Shown: positions 7,442-15,864 of the stretch, one piece after another
Layout of the letters: each line of letters starts with the position of its first letter
How positions within the stretch are numbered: the stretch's first letter is position 1
NCBI GenBank assembly: GCA_913055135.1
Contig: CAJXJV010000002.1
Location: forward strand, 1-26,125
DNA length: 26,125 nt
Source: an uncultured Desulfurobacterium sp.
GTDB lineage: Bacteria > Aquificota > Aquificia > Desulfurobacteriales > Desulfurobacteriaceae
Reading direction: 5' to 3'
Made by a program: the position numbers and the translations under genes
Notes under the pieces: generated by a model
What the model saw: the letters and a program-made list of their open reading frames with translations, nothing else
The model's database searches: none
Told to the model about the DNA's origin: nothing

Positions 7442-7467
7442 CCTTAATTATCTCAGGAGAGTTCTTG

Positions 7468-8727
7468 GTGAAGAAGAGTTTCAAAGAAACACGATTTGAA
7501 ATGAAACCTATCTTAGAAAAAGCTGAAAATCTAATTAAATCAAAAAACTACAGGAAAGCTGTTGAAGAGCTTGAGAAATATAAAAATAAGATAAGGCATG
7601 TTGATTTTTATCTCCTTCTTGCTGAAGCCTACGAAGGGCTTGGAAATAAGGAAAAGGCTGAAACCTACTTTGAAGAAGCAAGATTCTTAGATACAGAACT
7701 CCGTTCAAAGGAAAAACTCCAGAGGGGAGTTTCTCTTGTAGCTGTAAAAAATTTCAGAGCTGCAGAAAAGGAACTTCTTGAGTCTGTCAGATTGAATCCA
7801 TTTGAAAAGGATGCTTACCTTGAGCTTTACAGGCTATACAGGGAGATGAGCAACCAGAAAGAGATGGTTAAAGCCCTTGAGAGCCTTATGACTGTGGATC
7901 CATATAGCATTTTTCCCTACTTGGAGCTTTCGAGATTTTACGGGATAAGGAGACAGTTTAAGAAGGCAGAAAGGGTTCTCCTTTCGGGTATCTCCATAAC
8001 CGATTCCCCGGAGCTTCATTTTGAGCTTGGAAAACTCTACGCTGAAATGGGCAGAGTGGAAGAGGCAAAGGAGGAGCTCTCTGAAGCCTGCAGACTGGAC
8101 TTCAGGAATGTTGAGTATAGACAGAAACTTGCGGAAGTTATGGTAAACAACGAGGAGTATGAAGAGGCTCTGGAAGTTGTGATGTCAACACTGGAGCTCT
8201 TTCCCGATGCGGTTTATGTGATTCAAAGTGCTGCGGCTCTCTACGATCTCCTTGGGAAAGAGGAACTTGCTGAGTACTACTACAGACTTGCAGTCTCAAA
8301 GTCGGAAGGGTTTGTTAGGGAAGATGCAATGAAGCTCCTTTCGGAATTTTTAGTTGAGAAGGGAAGGTTTGATCAGGCTGAGGAGCTTCTGAAGGAAATA
8401 ATTGAAAACACGGATAACATCTGGATTCTTCTTGACTCTTTCTCTGAGCTGGCGATTCTTCTCATTGATCAGGAAAGGTTTAAGGAAATTGCTGAAATTG
8501 GTAAGTTCATCTTAAAAAATCCTGAACTCTCGGAAGAGGAGTATTGTGAAATTGCAGAGATAGTAGCAGATGCTCTCTATGAGGAAAAGGAGTACGAAGA
8601 GGCTATGGAATACTACAGGGAAATTGTTGATTACTCAAAGGATGAAAAGTTGATAAAGAGGGCATACAACAAGCTGAGGGAAGTTGAGGAAATAGAATCG
8701 CTGGAAAAGATGTTGGAGTCTTCTTAA
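7468..8727 (+). CDS. TPR-repeat protein of unknown role
   Basis: The protein (about 419 residues) consists largely of tetratricopeptide helical pairs, seen as recurring patterns such as YRKAVEELEKY, LAEAYEGLGNKEKAETYFEEA, LGKLYAEMGRVEEAKEELSEA and DALYEEKEYEEAMEYYREI. No signal peptide or membrane helix is seen, so it is probably cytosolic and binds partner proteins. The start is taken as GTG 7468 with AGGAGA at 7455-7460; TTG 7465 is almost equal, and ATG 7501 has no ribosome site. It is transcribed away from the PpiD-like gene and ends 94 bases before rpsO. TPR sequence alone does not reveal a partner. Confidence 0.8.
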   Translation: MKKSFKETRFEMKPILEKAENLIKSKNYRKAVEELEKYKNKIRHVDFYLLLAEAYEGLGNKEKAETYFEEARFLDTELRSKEKLQRGVSLVAVKNFRAAEKELLESVRLNPFEKDAYLELYRLYREMSNQKEMVKALESLMTVDPYSIFPYLELSRFYGIRRQFKKAERVLLSGISITDSPELHFELGKLYAEMGRVEEAKEELSEACRLDFRNVEYRQKLAEVMVNNEEYEEALEVVMSTLELFPDAVYVIQSAAALYDLLGKEELAEYYYRLAVSKSEGFVREDAMKLLSEFLVEKGRFDQAEELLKEIIENTDNIWILLDSFSELAILLIDQERFKEIAEIGKFILKNPELSEEEYCEIAEIVADALYEEKEYEEAMEYYREIVDYSKDEKLIKRAYNKLREVEEIESLEKMLESS

Positions 8728-8742
8728 GTTTTAAAAAAGCAC

Positions 8743-8771
8743 TTTACAATTCCACTTCTCTTTGCTAAATT
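8743..8771 (+). promoter_or_regulatory. Possible promoter of rpsO
   Basis: TTTACA (8743-8748) and TAAATT (8766-8771) are 17 bases apart, leaving a leader of about 45 bases before rpsO. The -10 is a weak match, so this is tentative. Confidence 0.35.
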
Positions 8772-8821
8772 TCCTTTTGCCTTTTGCCACCGGTGAAACA
8801 GTTTATGAGGAGGTTGTCTTA

Positions 8822-9091
8822 ATGCCAGTAGATAAAGACATTAAACAGGAGATTATCAAGAAGTACGGGTTCCACGAGAAGGATACAGGTTCTCCAGAGG
8901 TTCAGATTGCAATTCTTACAGAGAGGATTAAGAACCTGACAGAACACTTCAAAGTTCACAAGCACGATAACAACAACAAGAGAGCTCTTCAAAGACTTGT
9001 AGGTAGAAGAAAGAAGCTTCTCAAGTACCTCAAAGAGAAGGACTTTAATAGATACCAGAATATTGTTCTTAAGCTCGGTCTTAGAAAATAA
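8822..9091 (+). CDS. rpsO: 30S ribosomal protein S15
   Basis: S15 binds the central domain of 16S rRNA early in small-subunit assembly. The 89 residues match the family length and show [34 protein letters not shown], the basic [13 protein letters not shown], and the end [12 protein letters not shown]. The ATG has GAGGAGG (8807-8813) eight bases upstream; an in-frame start further upstream is discarded because S15 starts at MPVDKD. It is followed by pnp, the order found across bacteria. S15 often represses its own mRNA through the leader; no such structure was established here. Confidence 0.97.
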   Translation: MPVDKDIKQEIIKKYGFHEKDTGSPEVQIAILTERIKNLTEHFKVHKHDNNNKRALQRLVGRRKKLLKYLKEKDFNRYQNIVLKLGLRK

Positions 9092-9097
9092 TCTTCT

Positions 9098-9114
9098 GGA
9101 GGCGTTCTGCCTCC
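9098..9114 (+). terminator. Hairpin after rpsO, weak terminator or processing site
   Basis: GGAGGC and GCCTCC pair around a GTTCT loop, seven bases after the rpsO stop, followed only by GTTTACTT. The stem is strong but the T-run is short, so it may attenuate or stabilise the rpsO message rather than end it. The rest of the gap to pnp (9115-9347) holds a weak promoter and an imperfect hairpin near 9206-9230 (TTCC, TGAA, GGAA core). Confidence 0.45.
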
Positions 9115-9262
9115 GTTTACTTAACGTGAGTAATCTCTCCACAATCACTCCTGCTAATCTAAACTTTAACTTCCTATTTCCTTATCTATTGGGAAACATA
9201 GAGACTTTCCTTTCCTGAAGGAATTGGGGGATTTAGCATTTATAGAGTAAACTAATAGAGAT

Positions 9263-9289
9263 TTGTGTCGGGTTAGATTGTGTTATTAT
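9263..9289 (+). promoter_or_regulatory. Possible extended -10 promoter of pnp
   Basis: TATTAT (9284-9289) is preceded by TG at the extended -10 position, with a TTGTGT (9263-9268) only 15 bases upstream. It would give a leader of about 50 bases before pnp. Tentative. Confidence 0.35.
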
Positions 9290-9347
9290 TTTGCCAGAAT
9301 TGGTTTTGTTTTCTAAGTTTAACTTCAACAAAACTTGGAGGGTAAAA

Positions 9348-11486
9348 ATGTCTATATCTGAAGTTGCTGGAGAGGTTGGTGGAAGACCTCTTAGGTTTCA
9401 AACGGGGAAGGTTGCCAAGCAGGCTGATGGTGCCATTATCGTTTCTCAGGGTAATACAATGGTTCTCGTTACTGCTGTTATGAGCGATGAACCGAGGGAG
9501 GATGTTGATTTCTTTCCTCTCCTCGTTGAGTATAGAGAGAGAGCTTATGCTGCGGGAAAGATTCCTGGAGGATTTGTAAAGAGAGAGGGGAAGCCTTCTG
9601 ATGAAGAGGTTCTTAAGTCGAGAGTTATTGACCGCTCGATAAGACCTATATTTCCCAAGGGTTTCAGGAATGATGTTCAGGTTGTAGCTTTTGTCATTTC
9701 TGCCGATCAGGAAAACGACCCTGCGGTTCTTGCGATAAATGGTGCTTCAGCAGCTCTTCACATTTCTAAGATTCCCTTTGAGAAACCTGTGGGTGCTGTA
9801 AGAGTTGCAAGGGTCAATGGAGAGTTTGTGATAAATCCTTCTTACGAGCAGCAGCAGGAAGCAGATATAAACCTTGTTGTTTCTGGAACTGAAGATGCTG
9901 TTGTAATGGTTGAAGGCGGAGCAAAAGAGGTTCCAGAGGAAGAAATTCTGGATGCCATAGAGCTTGCCCACAAAGAGATTAAGAAATCCATAAAAGTTCA
10001 AGAGGAACTCAGAAACCTTGCTGGTAAAGAAAAGTATGCGTTCATTGCTCCATCCCTTGATGATGATACAAAGGCGAAGATTGAGAAATGGGTCTTTGAG
10101 AGGATTGAGCCAATTATTACGATTCCTGATAAACATGAAAGGCGTGAGAAGTTAAGAGAGCTCAGGGAGCTTATGTTTATTGAGCTCAACATTCCTGAAG
10201 AAGAGCAGGCTCTTGCAAAAGAGGCTTTTGCCGAAGCTGAGAAGAAGTTTGTAAGGCAACTGGTTCTTGAAAGAGGTGTCAGGATTGACGGCAGGAAGCC
10301 CGATGAGATTAGACCTATCTCCATAGAAGTTGGACTTCTTCCAAGAGCTCACGGTTCAGCTCTCTTTACAAGAGGTCAAACACAGGCTCTTGTTACAACT
10401 ACACTTGGAACACCGGAAGAGTACCAGCTTGTTGAAGGTTTAATGCCTGAAGAACAGAAGAGATTTATCCTTCACTACAACTTCCCGCCGTTCTGCGTGG
10501 GAGAAATTGCACCTCTGAGAGGGCCAGGAAGAAGGGAAATCGGTCATGGAGCTCTGGCAGAGAGAGCACTTGCTCCTGTTATCCCTGATGAAGAGGAATT
10601 CCCCTATGTCATAAGGGTCGTCTCAGATATTCTCGAATCGAATGGATCTTCTTCAATGGCAACCGTCTGTGGTGGTAGTCTCTCACTGATGGATGCAGGT
10701 GTGCCCATAAAAGCTCAGGTTGCCGGTATTGCGATGGGTCTCATCATGGAAGGCGATAGGTTTGTAGTTCTTTCCGACATTCTTGGAGATGAAGACCATC
10801 TTGGAGATATGGACTTTAAAGTTGCTGGAACAAGAAGGGGTGTTACTGCAATCCAGATGGATCTGAAGGTTAAAGGAATAAGCCGTGATGTTCTCTCAAA
10901 AGCTCTTGCTCAGGCAAGAGAGGGAAGGATGTACATCTTAGATAAGATGGATTCTGTAATCTCTGAGCCGAGAGAAGAAGTTTCACCATTTGCACCAAGA
11001 ATTGTTTCAACAAGAATTGAGCCTGAGAAGTCCAGAGATCTTATAGGACCTTCAGGAAAGACAATTAAGACTATCATCGAAAAAACGGGAGTTAAGATAA
11101 CAATTAAAGAAGATGGAACTGTTCTGGTTTCTGCTCCGTCAGAAGAGGCGGCAGCTCAAGCTCTGAAAATGATAGAGGATGTTACAAGGGATTTGGCAAT
11201 TGGAAATACTTATCTTGGAAAAGTTACAAGGGTTGAAAACTACGGAGCGTTTGTAGAGCTTGCTCCAGGAAAAGTAGGTCTCATCCACATTTCAAAGCTT
11301 CCTCCTGAAGTGAGAGAAAACATTTTTGAGAATATCAAAGTTTCAGACGTTATTCCAGTTAAGATTATTGAGTTTGATCAGATGGGAAGACCAAAACTCA
11401 GCCGTATAGACGTTACTCCAGAGGAGGAAAAAAGGCTGAGAGAGCAGGGTGGATTCTACGCTGAGCCGGAGAGGGGTGATGAGTAA
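9348..11486 (+). CDS. pnp: Polyribonucleotide nucleotidyltransferase (PNPase)
   Basis: PNPase degrades RNA from the 3' end with phosphate and can add tails in reverse; it acts as a trimer, often in the degradosome. The 712 residues show the full order: first RNase PH domain (KIPGGFVKREGKPSDEE, SRVIDRSIRPIFPKG), helical linker, second RNase PH domain (RIDGRKPDEIRPI, GGSLSLMDAGVPIKAQVAG, DILGDEDHLGDMDFKVAGT with the catalytic acids), a KH domain (IGPSGKTIKTIIEKTG, GxxG loop intact) and an S1 domain (GKVTRVENYGAFVEL). Start ATG 9348 has GGAGGGT upstream; the earlier in-frame codon at 9291 lacks a ribosome site and lies in the promoter region. Its stop overlaps the dUTPase gene by eight bases. 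Confidence 0.97.
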   Translation: MSISEVAGEVGGRPLRFQTGKVAKQADGAIIVSQGNTMVLVTAVMSDEPREDVDFFPLLVEYRERAYAAGKIPGGFVKREGKPSDEEVLKSRVIDRSIRPIFPKGFRNDVQVVAFVISADQENDPAVLAINGASAALHISKIPFEKPVGAVRVARVNGEFVINPSYEQQQEADINLVVSGTEDAVVMVEGGAKEVPEEEILDAIELAHKEIKKSIKVQEELRNLAGKEKYAFIAPSLDDDTKAKIEKWVFERIEPIITIPDKHERREKLRELRELMFIELNIPEEEQALAKEAFAEAEKKFVRQLVLERGVRIDGRKPDEIRPISIEVGLLPRAHGSALFTRGQTQALVTTTLGTPEEYQLVEGLMPEEQKRFILHYNFPPFCVGEIAPLRGPGRREIGHGALAERALAPVIPDEEEFPYVIRVVSDILESNGSSSMATVCGGSLSLMDAGVPIKAQVAGIAMGLIMEGDRFVVLSDILGDEDHLGDMDFKVAGTRRGVTAIQMDLKVKGISRDVLSKALAQAREGRMYILDKMDSVISEPREEVSPFAPRIVSTRIEPEKSRDLIGPSGKTIKTIIEKTGVKITIKEDGTVLVSAPSEEAAAQALKMIEDVTRDLAIGNTYLGKVTRVENYGAFVELAPGKVGLIHISKLPPEVRENIFENIKVSDVIPVKIIEFDQMGRPKLSRIDVTPEEEKRLREQGGFYAEPERGDE

Positions 11487-12333
11487 CTGGGCTGCTGGTT
11501 GGGTTTATTCAAAAGGTTTGACGTTGGAATTTGACGATAGATTCTTAGATGTTGCTGTTAAGATTTACAGCTACTCCAAGGGAAAGCTTGAAAAGAGGGG
11601 AAACAGATTTTTCCTCTCCCTTTCCTCCTATCCAGAGGTTAAGGAAATTGATCTCTCATTTGTGAGAGGTGTTTTTGAATCTTCTGGAAGCTGGGGAAGT
11701 AAAACTGTTTTTGTTCCTTTTGTTGAGAAATTTAAACAGGAGATGAAAGGGCTTCTTTCCTATTTTTCTCCAGTTTTTACAGAAGAAGGGGCTTTTCTTA
11801 CCGGTGAAAGTGCCGATCTCTTCATTCATTCTCTTTACGATGAAGATACAGAAGAGAGATCAGAGTTCTTCTTTGAAAGATATCTGTCAATGCTCACAGG
11901 AGAGATATGGGAGAGAAAATCTTTTAAGGTTTCTCTCGAAGAGGGAGCTATTGCACCGTTTAAGAAGAGAATTTCTGACAGCGGTTGGGATTTGCACCTT
12001 GTAAAATTGATAAAGAAAGAAGGGAATCTTTACTTTTTCGATACAGGTGTAAGAGTTGCTCCACCGCCAGGTTTCTACTTTGACCTTGTTCCAAGGTCTT
12101 CTATCTACAAAAGCGGTTTTGTCCTTGCGAACTCTGTTGGAATAATAGATATGACCTACAGAGGAACGATAAAAGTTCCGCTCATAAAGGTTGATTCTTC
12201 AAAACCTGACCCAGAACTTCCCTGGAGAGCGGTTCAACTGATTCCAAGGAGATTTTTCCCCCTTGAAGTTGAACTCTCAACTTCCCTTGATAGGACAATC
12301 AGGGGGGAAGGAGGGTTTGGAAGTACAGGTTAG
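11479..12333 (+). CDS. dut: dUTPase with an unusual N-terminal domain resembling a degenerate LAGLIDADG domain
   Basis: The C-terminal half (about 155-284 of 284) is a trimeric-type dUTPase that hydrolyses dUTP to dUMP and keeps uracil out of DNA. All five motifs are visible: KKRISDSGWDLHL, PRSSIYKSG (205-213), GIIDMTYRGTI (221-231), RAVQLIP (250-256), and the flexible C-terminal arm RGEGGFGSTG (275-284). Ordinary dUTPases are about 140-150 residues, so some 150 are extra. That part contains AAGWVYSKGL (5-14), SFVRGVFESSGSW (60-72), and LYDEDTEERSEFFFERYL (about 119-136), which together recall the two helices and C-terminal part of LAGLIDADG homing endonucleases, with the acidic catalytic residues missing. 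The domain call is inference. ATG 11479 has GGAG seven bases upstream and overlaps pnp. Confidence 0.82.
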   Translation: MSNWAAGWVYSKGLTLEFDDRFLDVAVKIYSYSKGKLEKRGNRFFLSLSSYPEVKEIDLSFVRGVFESSGSWGSKTVFVPFVEKFKQEMKGLLSYFSPVFTEEGAFLTGESADLFIHSLYDEDTEERSEFFFERYLSMLTGEIWERKSFKVSLEEGAIAPFKKRISDSGWDLHLVKLIKKEGNLYFFDTGVRVAPPPGFYFDLVPRSSIYKSGFVLANSVGIIDMTYRGTIKVPLIKVDSSKPDPELPWRAVQLIPRRFFPLEVELSTSLDRTIRGEGGFGSTG

Positions 12334-12342
12334 AGGTGAGAG

Positions 12343-13050
12343 TTGATACCGATAAAAGATATCAATCCAAGCAGTTCTGCTCCAGTTGTGACGATTTTTA
12401 TCATTATTATCTGTTCGATTGTATTCATCTATGAGCTTATGCTTGGTCCTTACAATGAACTTTTTCTTAGGATGTTTGGAGTCATTCCCTATGAAATTAT
12501 TCGTGGTGTGGATATTCCACCACCAGATCCGCTTACACCATACGGCAATTTAATATCCTACCAGTATCTCCATGGAGGTTTTCTCCACATATTTGGTAAT
12601 CTGCTTTTCCTCTGGGTTTTTGGAGACAATGTTGAGGACTATTTTGGAAAGCTGAAGTACTTTATTTTCTACACTCTCTGTGGAATAATAGCTGCTCTCA
12701 TACAGGTTGCAGTTTATCCCGATTCAAACATTCCCCTTATTGGGGCATCTGGTGCTATAAGTGGTGTTTTAGGAGCTTATATGCTTCTCTTTCCAAGGGC
12801 TGGAGTTGTTACTTTAATCTTTATCTTTTTCTTCATAGATGTTGTAATTCTTCCTGCAGCAGTCTGGATAGCTATCTGGTTTTTCATCCAGTTTGCAAGT
12901 GCTCTTGTTTCAATCAACCACCTAACGATGGGAGGAGTTGCCTGGTTTGCTCATATTGGTGGTTTCCTGGCGGGGGTTGCTCTTACTGTCCTGATTGGTC
13001 CCCGTAAGGGAAAAGAGAGGGAAAGAGAGATTTTTGGGTTGAAATACTAA
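12343..13050 (+). CDS. Rhomboid-family intramembrane serine protease
   Basis: Rhomboids cut substrate helices within the membrane. The 235 residues have about six transmembrane helices. HGGFLHIFGN (77-86) carries the family's helix-2 His and Asn, GASGAISG (134-141) the catalytic Ser136, and WFAHIGGFLAG (201-211) the catalytic His204. The loop with a WVFGDNVED segment is also typical. The TTG start at 12343 is set by GAGGTGA just upstream and by the family-like beginning MIPIKDINPSS. It follows dut by nine bases, suggesting co-transcription from pnp. Substrate unknown. Confidence 0.9.
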   Translation: MIPIKDINPSSSAPVVTIFIIIICSIVFIYELMLGPYNELFLRMFGVIPYEIIRGVDIPPPDPLTPYGNLISYQYLHGGFLHIFGNLLFLWVFGDNVEDYFGKLKYFIFYTLCGIIAALIQVAVYPDSNIPLIGASGAISGVLGAYMLLFPRAGVVTLIFIFFFIDVVILPAAVWIAIWFFIQFASALVSINHLTMGGVAWFAHIGGFLAGVALTVLIGPRKGKEREREIFGLKY

Positions 13051-13105
13051 ATAGAAGAAAATAGCTTTAATGTAGTTGCAAATAGTTTGCAATAAGGAGG
13101 AAGCT

Positions 13106-14644
13106 TTGGAAAGGGAAAAGCTTTACATATTCGATACCACTTTAAGAGATGGAGAACAGACTGCTGGAGTTAACTTAACGGTTGAGGAGAAGGTTCAAAT
13201 AGCAAAGCAACTTGAAAGGTTGGGAGTTGACATAATAGAAGCTGGGTTTGCAATAAGTTCTCCAGCAGATTTTGAGGCGATTCAGAGGATCTCTAAGGAA
13301 GTTAAAAAGTCAACCGTCTGTTCACTTGCAAGGGCTGTTGAAGCTGATATTAGAACTGCCTGGGATGCACTGAAAGAGGCAGAAAATCCCAGAATACATA
13401 CCTTTATTGCTACATCTGATATTCACCTCAAGTACAAACTGAAGATGACAAGGGAAGAAGCTTTAAGGAGAGCTGTTGAGGCTGTAAAACTTATTCAGGA
13501 TGTAAGTGAGGGGAGGGCAGAAGTAGAGTTCTCTGCTGAAGATGCTGGAAGGACGGATCTCAAATATCTCTATGAAGTTCTTGAAGCCGTTATTGAAGCT
13601 GGAGCCAGGGTTGTAAATATTCCAGATACTGTTGGTTATGCTATTCCTGATGAGTGGTATGAGAAGATTCTTTCAATTAAGGAAAATGTCCCAAACATAG
13701 ATAAGGCAATAATCAGCGTCCACTGCCATAACGATCTTGGACTTGCAACTGCAAACTCTTTGATGGCTGTTAAAGCCGGGGCGAGACAGGTTGAGTGTAC
13801 TGTTAACGGCATTGGTGAAAGAGCCGGGAATGCTGCAATGGAAGAGATTGTTATGGCAATAAATGTAAGACGTGATCAGTTTTCAGTCTATACAGATATA
13901 GATACAACTCAGATTTACAGGACTTCTCAGCTTGTAAGCAGATTGACCGGAATGATGATTGCAAGGAACAAGCCAATTGTTGGTGAGAATGCTTTTGCTC
14001 ATGAATCCGGAATTCACCAGCATGGGGTTCTTGCAAAGAGAGAAACCTATGAAATCATGAAGCCTGAGGATATTGGTCTCAAAGAATCAAAGATTGTTCT
14101 TGGAAAACACTCTGGAAGACATGCCTTTAAGAAGAAGCTTGAGGAAATGGGAATTTTACTTTCTGATGAGCAAATAGAGGAAGCTTTCAGGAAGTTTAAA
14201 GAACTGGCATCCCGTAAGAAGGAAATTTATGATGTTGATATTGAACTTATCGTTGAAGGTCTTGATGGAGAAAAAGAGAAAAAGTTTGAGCTCATTTACA
14301 ACCAGGCTGTTAGTGGGGAAGGGATTATTCCTTCTGCAACTGTAAAAATAAAGACTCCTGAAGGGGAAAAGTTAGGTCTTGCAGTTGGAAATGGTCCAGT
14401 AGATGCGACTTATAAAGCCATTAAAAATGCTCTTGGTCTTAATGATGAAATTCAGTTAAGAGATTTTAAAATACGAGCGATGACTGCTGGAACAGATGCT
14501 CTTGCGGAGGTTTATGTGACAATTGAAGGCGAGGGTAGAAGGGTTAGCGGTAGAGGAGTTGATTCAGACATTGTGAGAGCTTCAGCTCTGGCTTTTCTTG
14601 AGGCTCTCAACAGGTTAGAAAAGAGGAAGTCAAAACGGGGTTAG
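13106..14644 (+). CDS. leuA: 2-isopropylmalate synthase
   Basis: It condenses acetyl-CoA with 2-oxoisovalerate, the first step of leucine synthesis. The 512 residues have the TIM-barrel signature [14 protein letters not shown] (10-23), metal-ligand motif [12 protein letters not shown] (206-217), [19 protein letters not shown], the linker [10 protein letters not shown], and a C-terminal regulatory LeuA dimer domain (about 380-512) that in the family binds leucine for feedback inhibition. The start is TTG 13106 with AAGGAGG five bases upstream; an earlier in-frame TTG at 13076 lacks a site. It is 55 bases from the rhomboid gene and overlaps the convergent cyclase gene by four bases. Citramalate synthase is a less likely alternative. 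Confidence 0.93.
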   Translation: MEREKLYIFDTTLRDGEQTAGVNLTVEEKVQIAKQLERLGVDIIEAGFAISSPADFEAIQRISKEVKKSTVCSLARAVEADIRTAWDALKEAENPRIHTFIATSDIHLKYKLKMTREEALRRAVEAVKLIQDVSEGRAEVEFSAEDAGRTDLKYLYEVLEAVIEAGARVVNIPDTVGYAIPDEWYEKILSIKENVPNIDKAIISVHCHNDLGLATANSLMAVKAGARQVECTVNGIGERAGNAAMEEIVMAINVRRDQFSVYTDIDTTQIYRTSQLVSRLTGMMIARNKPIVGENAFAHESGIHQHGVLAKRETYEIMKPEDIGLKESKIVLGKHSGRHAFKKKLEEMGILLSDEQIEEAFRKFKELASRKKEIYDVDIELIVEGLDGEKEKKFELIYNQAVSGEGIIPSATVKIKTPEGEKLGLAVGNGPVDATYKAIKNALGLNDEIQLRDFKIRAMTAGTDALAEVYVTIEGEGRRVSGRGVDSDIVRASALAFLEALNRLEKRKSKRG

Positions 14645-15690
14645 ATGTGAGAGCTTTTAACCTGAGGGAAGTTAAAAATCTTGGAGCTGGTATTTCTCTT
14701 TGCGTTTTTCCTCCTGTACATTTCCATATCTGCAAGGTGAATCGCATCGCTTATGCTTATAGCATCATCAGGAATTACAGATATTCCATAACTGATGGAG
14801 ATGTTAAACATCGCAAGGGCTTTTTCTATTTTTCTTTTTAAGTCCTCTAATTTTTCTTCAATTTCTTTTTTGTTAAATTTTTCTCTTCTTAAAAATACAA
14901 GAAACTCATCTCCTCCAATTCTTGCAACGTAATTTCCCGCAAAGTGTGTGGAAATTATATCTGCAATGGTCTTAAGAACTTCATCTCCTCTGCGGTGTCC
15001 GTAATTGTCATTTACTTCTTTGAAGTTATCGAGATCAATGTAGATAATTATTGCTTTTTCGTTCTTTTGTTTGGTTACTTTCTCGGTTTCCTTTTCAAGA
15101 AGTTTAAAAATGAAGCCTCTATTAAAAAGACCTGTGAGGGCATCATATGCTGCAAGTTTCATTACCAGTTTGGTATCTTCGTCAAGTTTTTTACTGTACA
15201 GATGGAGGAAAACTCCTATAGCGGTGTAAGGGGCAAGGGCTAAAAGTAATTCCTGGTAAGAGTAGGCGATTTTCAGAAAACCGATACCGCTTACTACGGC
15301 TGTAAGAATTATGATAACCTGAAGTAGTATTTCCCAGATAGTGGCTTTTTCAGTTTCAAGAATTGAGGATGCAATAACAGGAAATGTAAACGTCCAGAAT
15401 ATTCCTGTTCTTTCGGTACCACCATCAATAATGAGTCCCAGGTTTGCTACTATTGTAAGTATGAGCACCAATTCCTGGAAGTAGTTTTTAATTTTACCCT
15501 TTATGTAGAGAAAGAAGAGTACAAACCAAACTGTACCAATGGCAAATTCAAAAAGTGCCATGTTGACTTCGTGCTTCATAAAGTGAATAAGGGTAAAGAA
15601 CATTAAAAGAGAAATGGCAATAATAGAGATTATCCAGGCATTTCTCTCCTTGAATTCCTTGGCACTGTTGAAATAGGTTTGTAATTTCAT
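14641..15690 (-). CDS. Membrane-bound diguanylate cyclase (GGDEF)
   Basis: It should make the second messenger cyclic di-GMP from two GTP. The 349 residues begin with about six hydrophobic segments (18-36, 46-63, 72-90, 97-111, 119-138, 146-165) that form a membrane sensor I cannot assign to a named family. The GGDEF domain (about 181-335) has [31 protein letters not shown] and an intact RIGGDEF (257-263). The usual inhibitory RxxD site, nine residues ahead of GGDEF, is replaced by FAGN, so product inhibition is probably lost. ATG 15690 has GAGGA five bases upstream. No EAL or PilZ partner is nearby. Confidence 0.9.
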   Translation of the reverse strand: MKLQTYFNSAKEFKERNAWIISIIAISLLMFFTLIHFMKHEVNMALFEFAIGTVWFVLFFLYIKGKIKNYFQELVLILTIVANLGLIIDGGTERTGIFWTFTFPVIASSILETEKATIWEILLQVIIILTAVVSGIGFLKIAYSYQELLLALAPYTAIGVFLHLYSKKLDEDTKLVMKLAAYDALTGLFNRGFIFKLLEKETEKVTKQKNEKAIIIYIDLDNFKEVNDNYGHRRGDEVLKTIADIISTHFAGNYVARIGGDEFLVFLRREKFNKKEIEEKLEDLKRKIEKALAMFNISISYGISVIPDDAISISDAIHLADMEMYRRKNAKRNTSSKIFNFPQVKSSHI

Positions 15691-15729
15691 AACGTTCCTC
15701 TTTCATCGCATTAAAGAGAAATACGGCCG

Positions 15730-15760
15730 ATTATAACATAATCTAATACCATTGTATCAA
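15730..15760 (-). promoter_or_regulatory. Predicted extended -10 promoter of the diguanylate cyclase gene
   Basis: On the minus strand TGTTATAAT gives a perfect TATAAT at 15735-15730 with the extended TG. TTGATA lies at 15760-15755, 19 bases away, so recognition would rest mainly on the extended -10. No clear promoter for hisD was found in the rest of the gap (15761-15864). Confidence 0.5.
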
Positions 15761-15864
15761 AAAAACAACTTATGCGAATTCATTTGGAGAGTATGAAAGG
15801 CTATGGCAGTTTTTATAGAATATAGAGTTCAGAATTGTTGTAAAAACCCATGTGAGGTAAAGTC

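Noticed and set aside
8819..9148. 109-residue minus-strand open frame
   Set aside because: It is a shadow of rpsO, whose ribosomal protein S15 sequence is unmistakable.
9747..10324. Open frames on the minus strand across pnp
   Set aside because: They lie wholly inside the PNPase coding sequence and have no ribosome sites or recognisable content.
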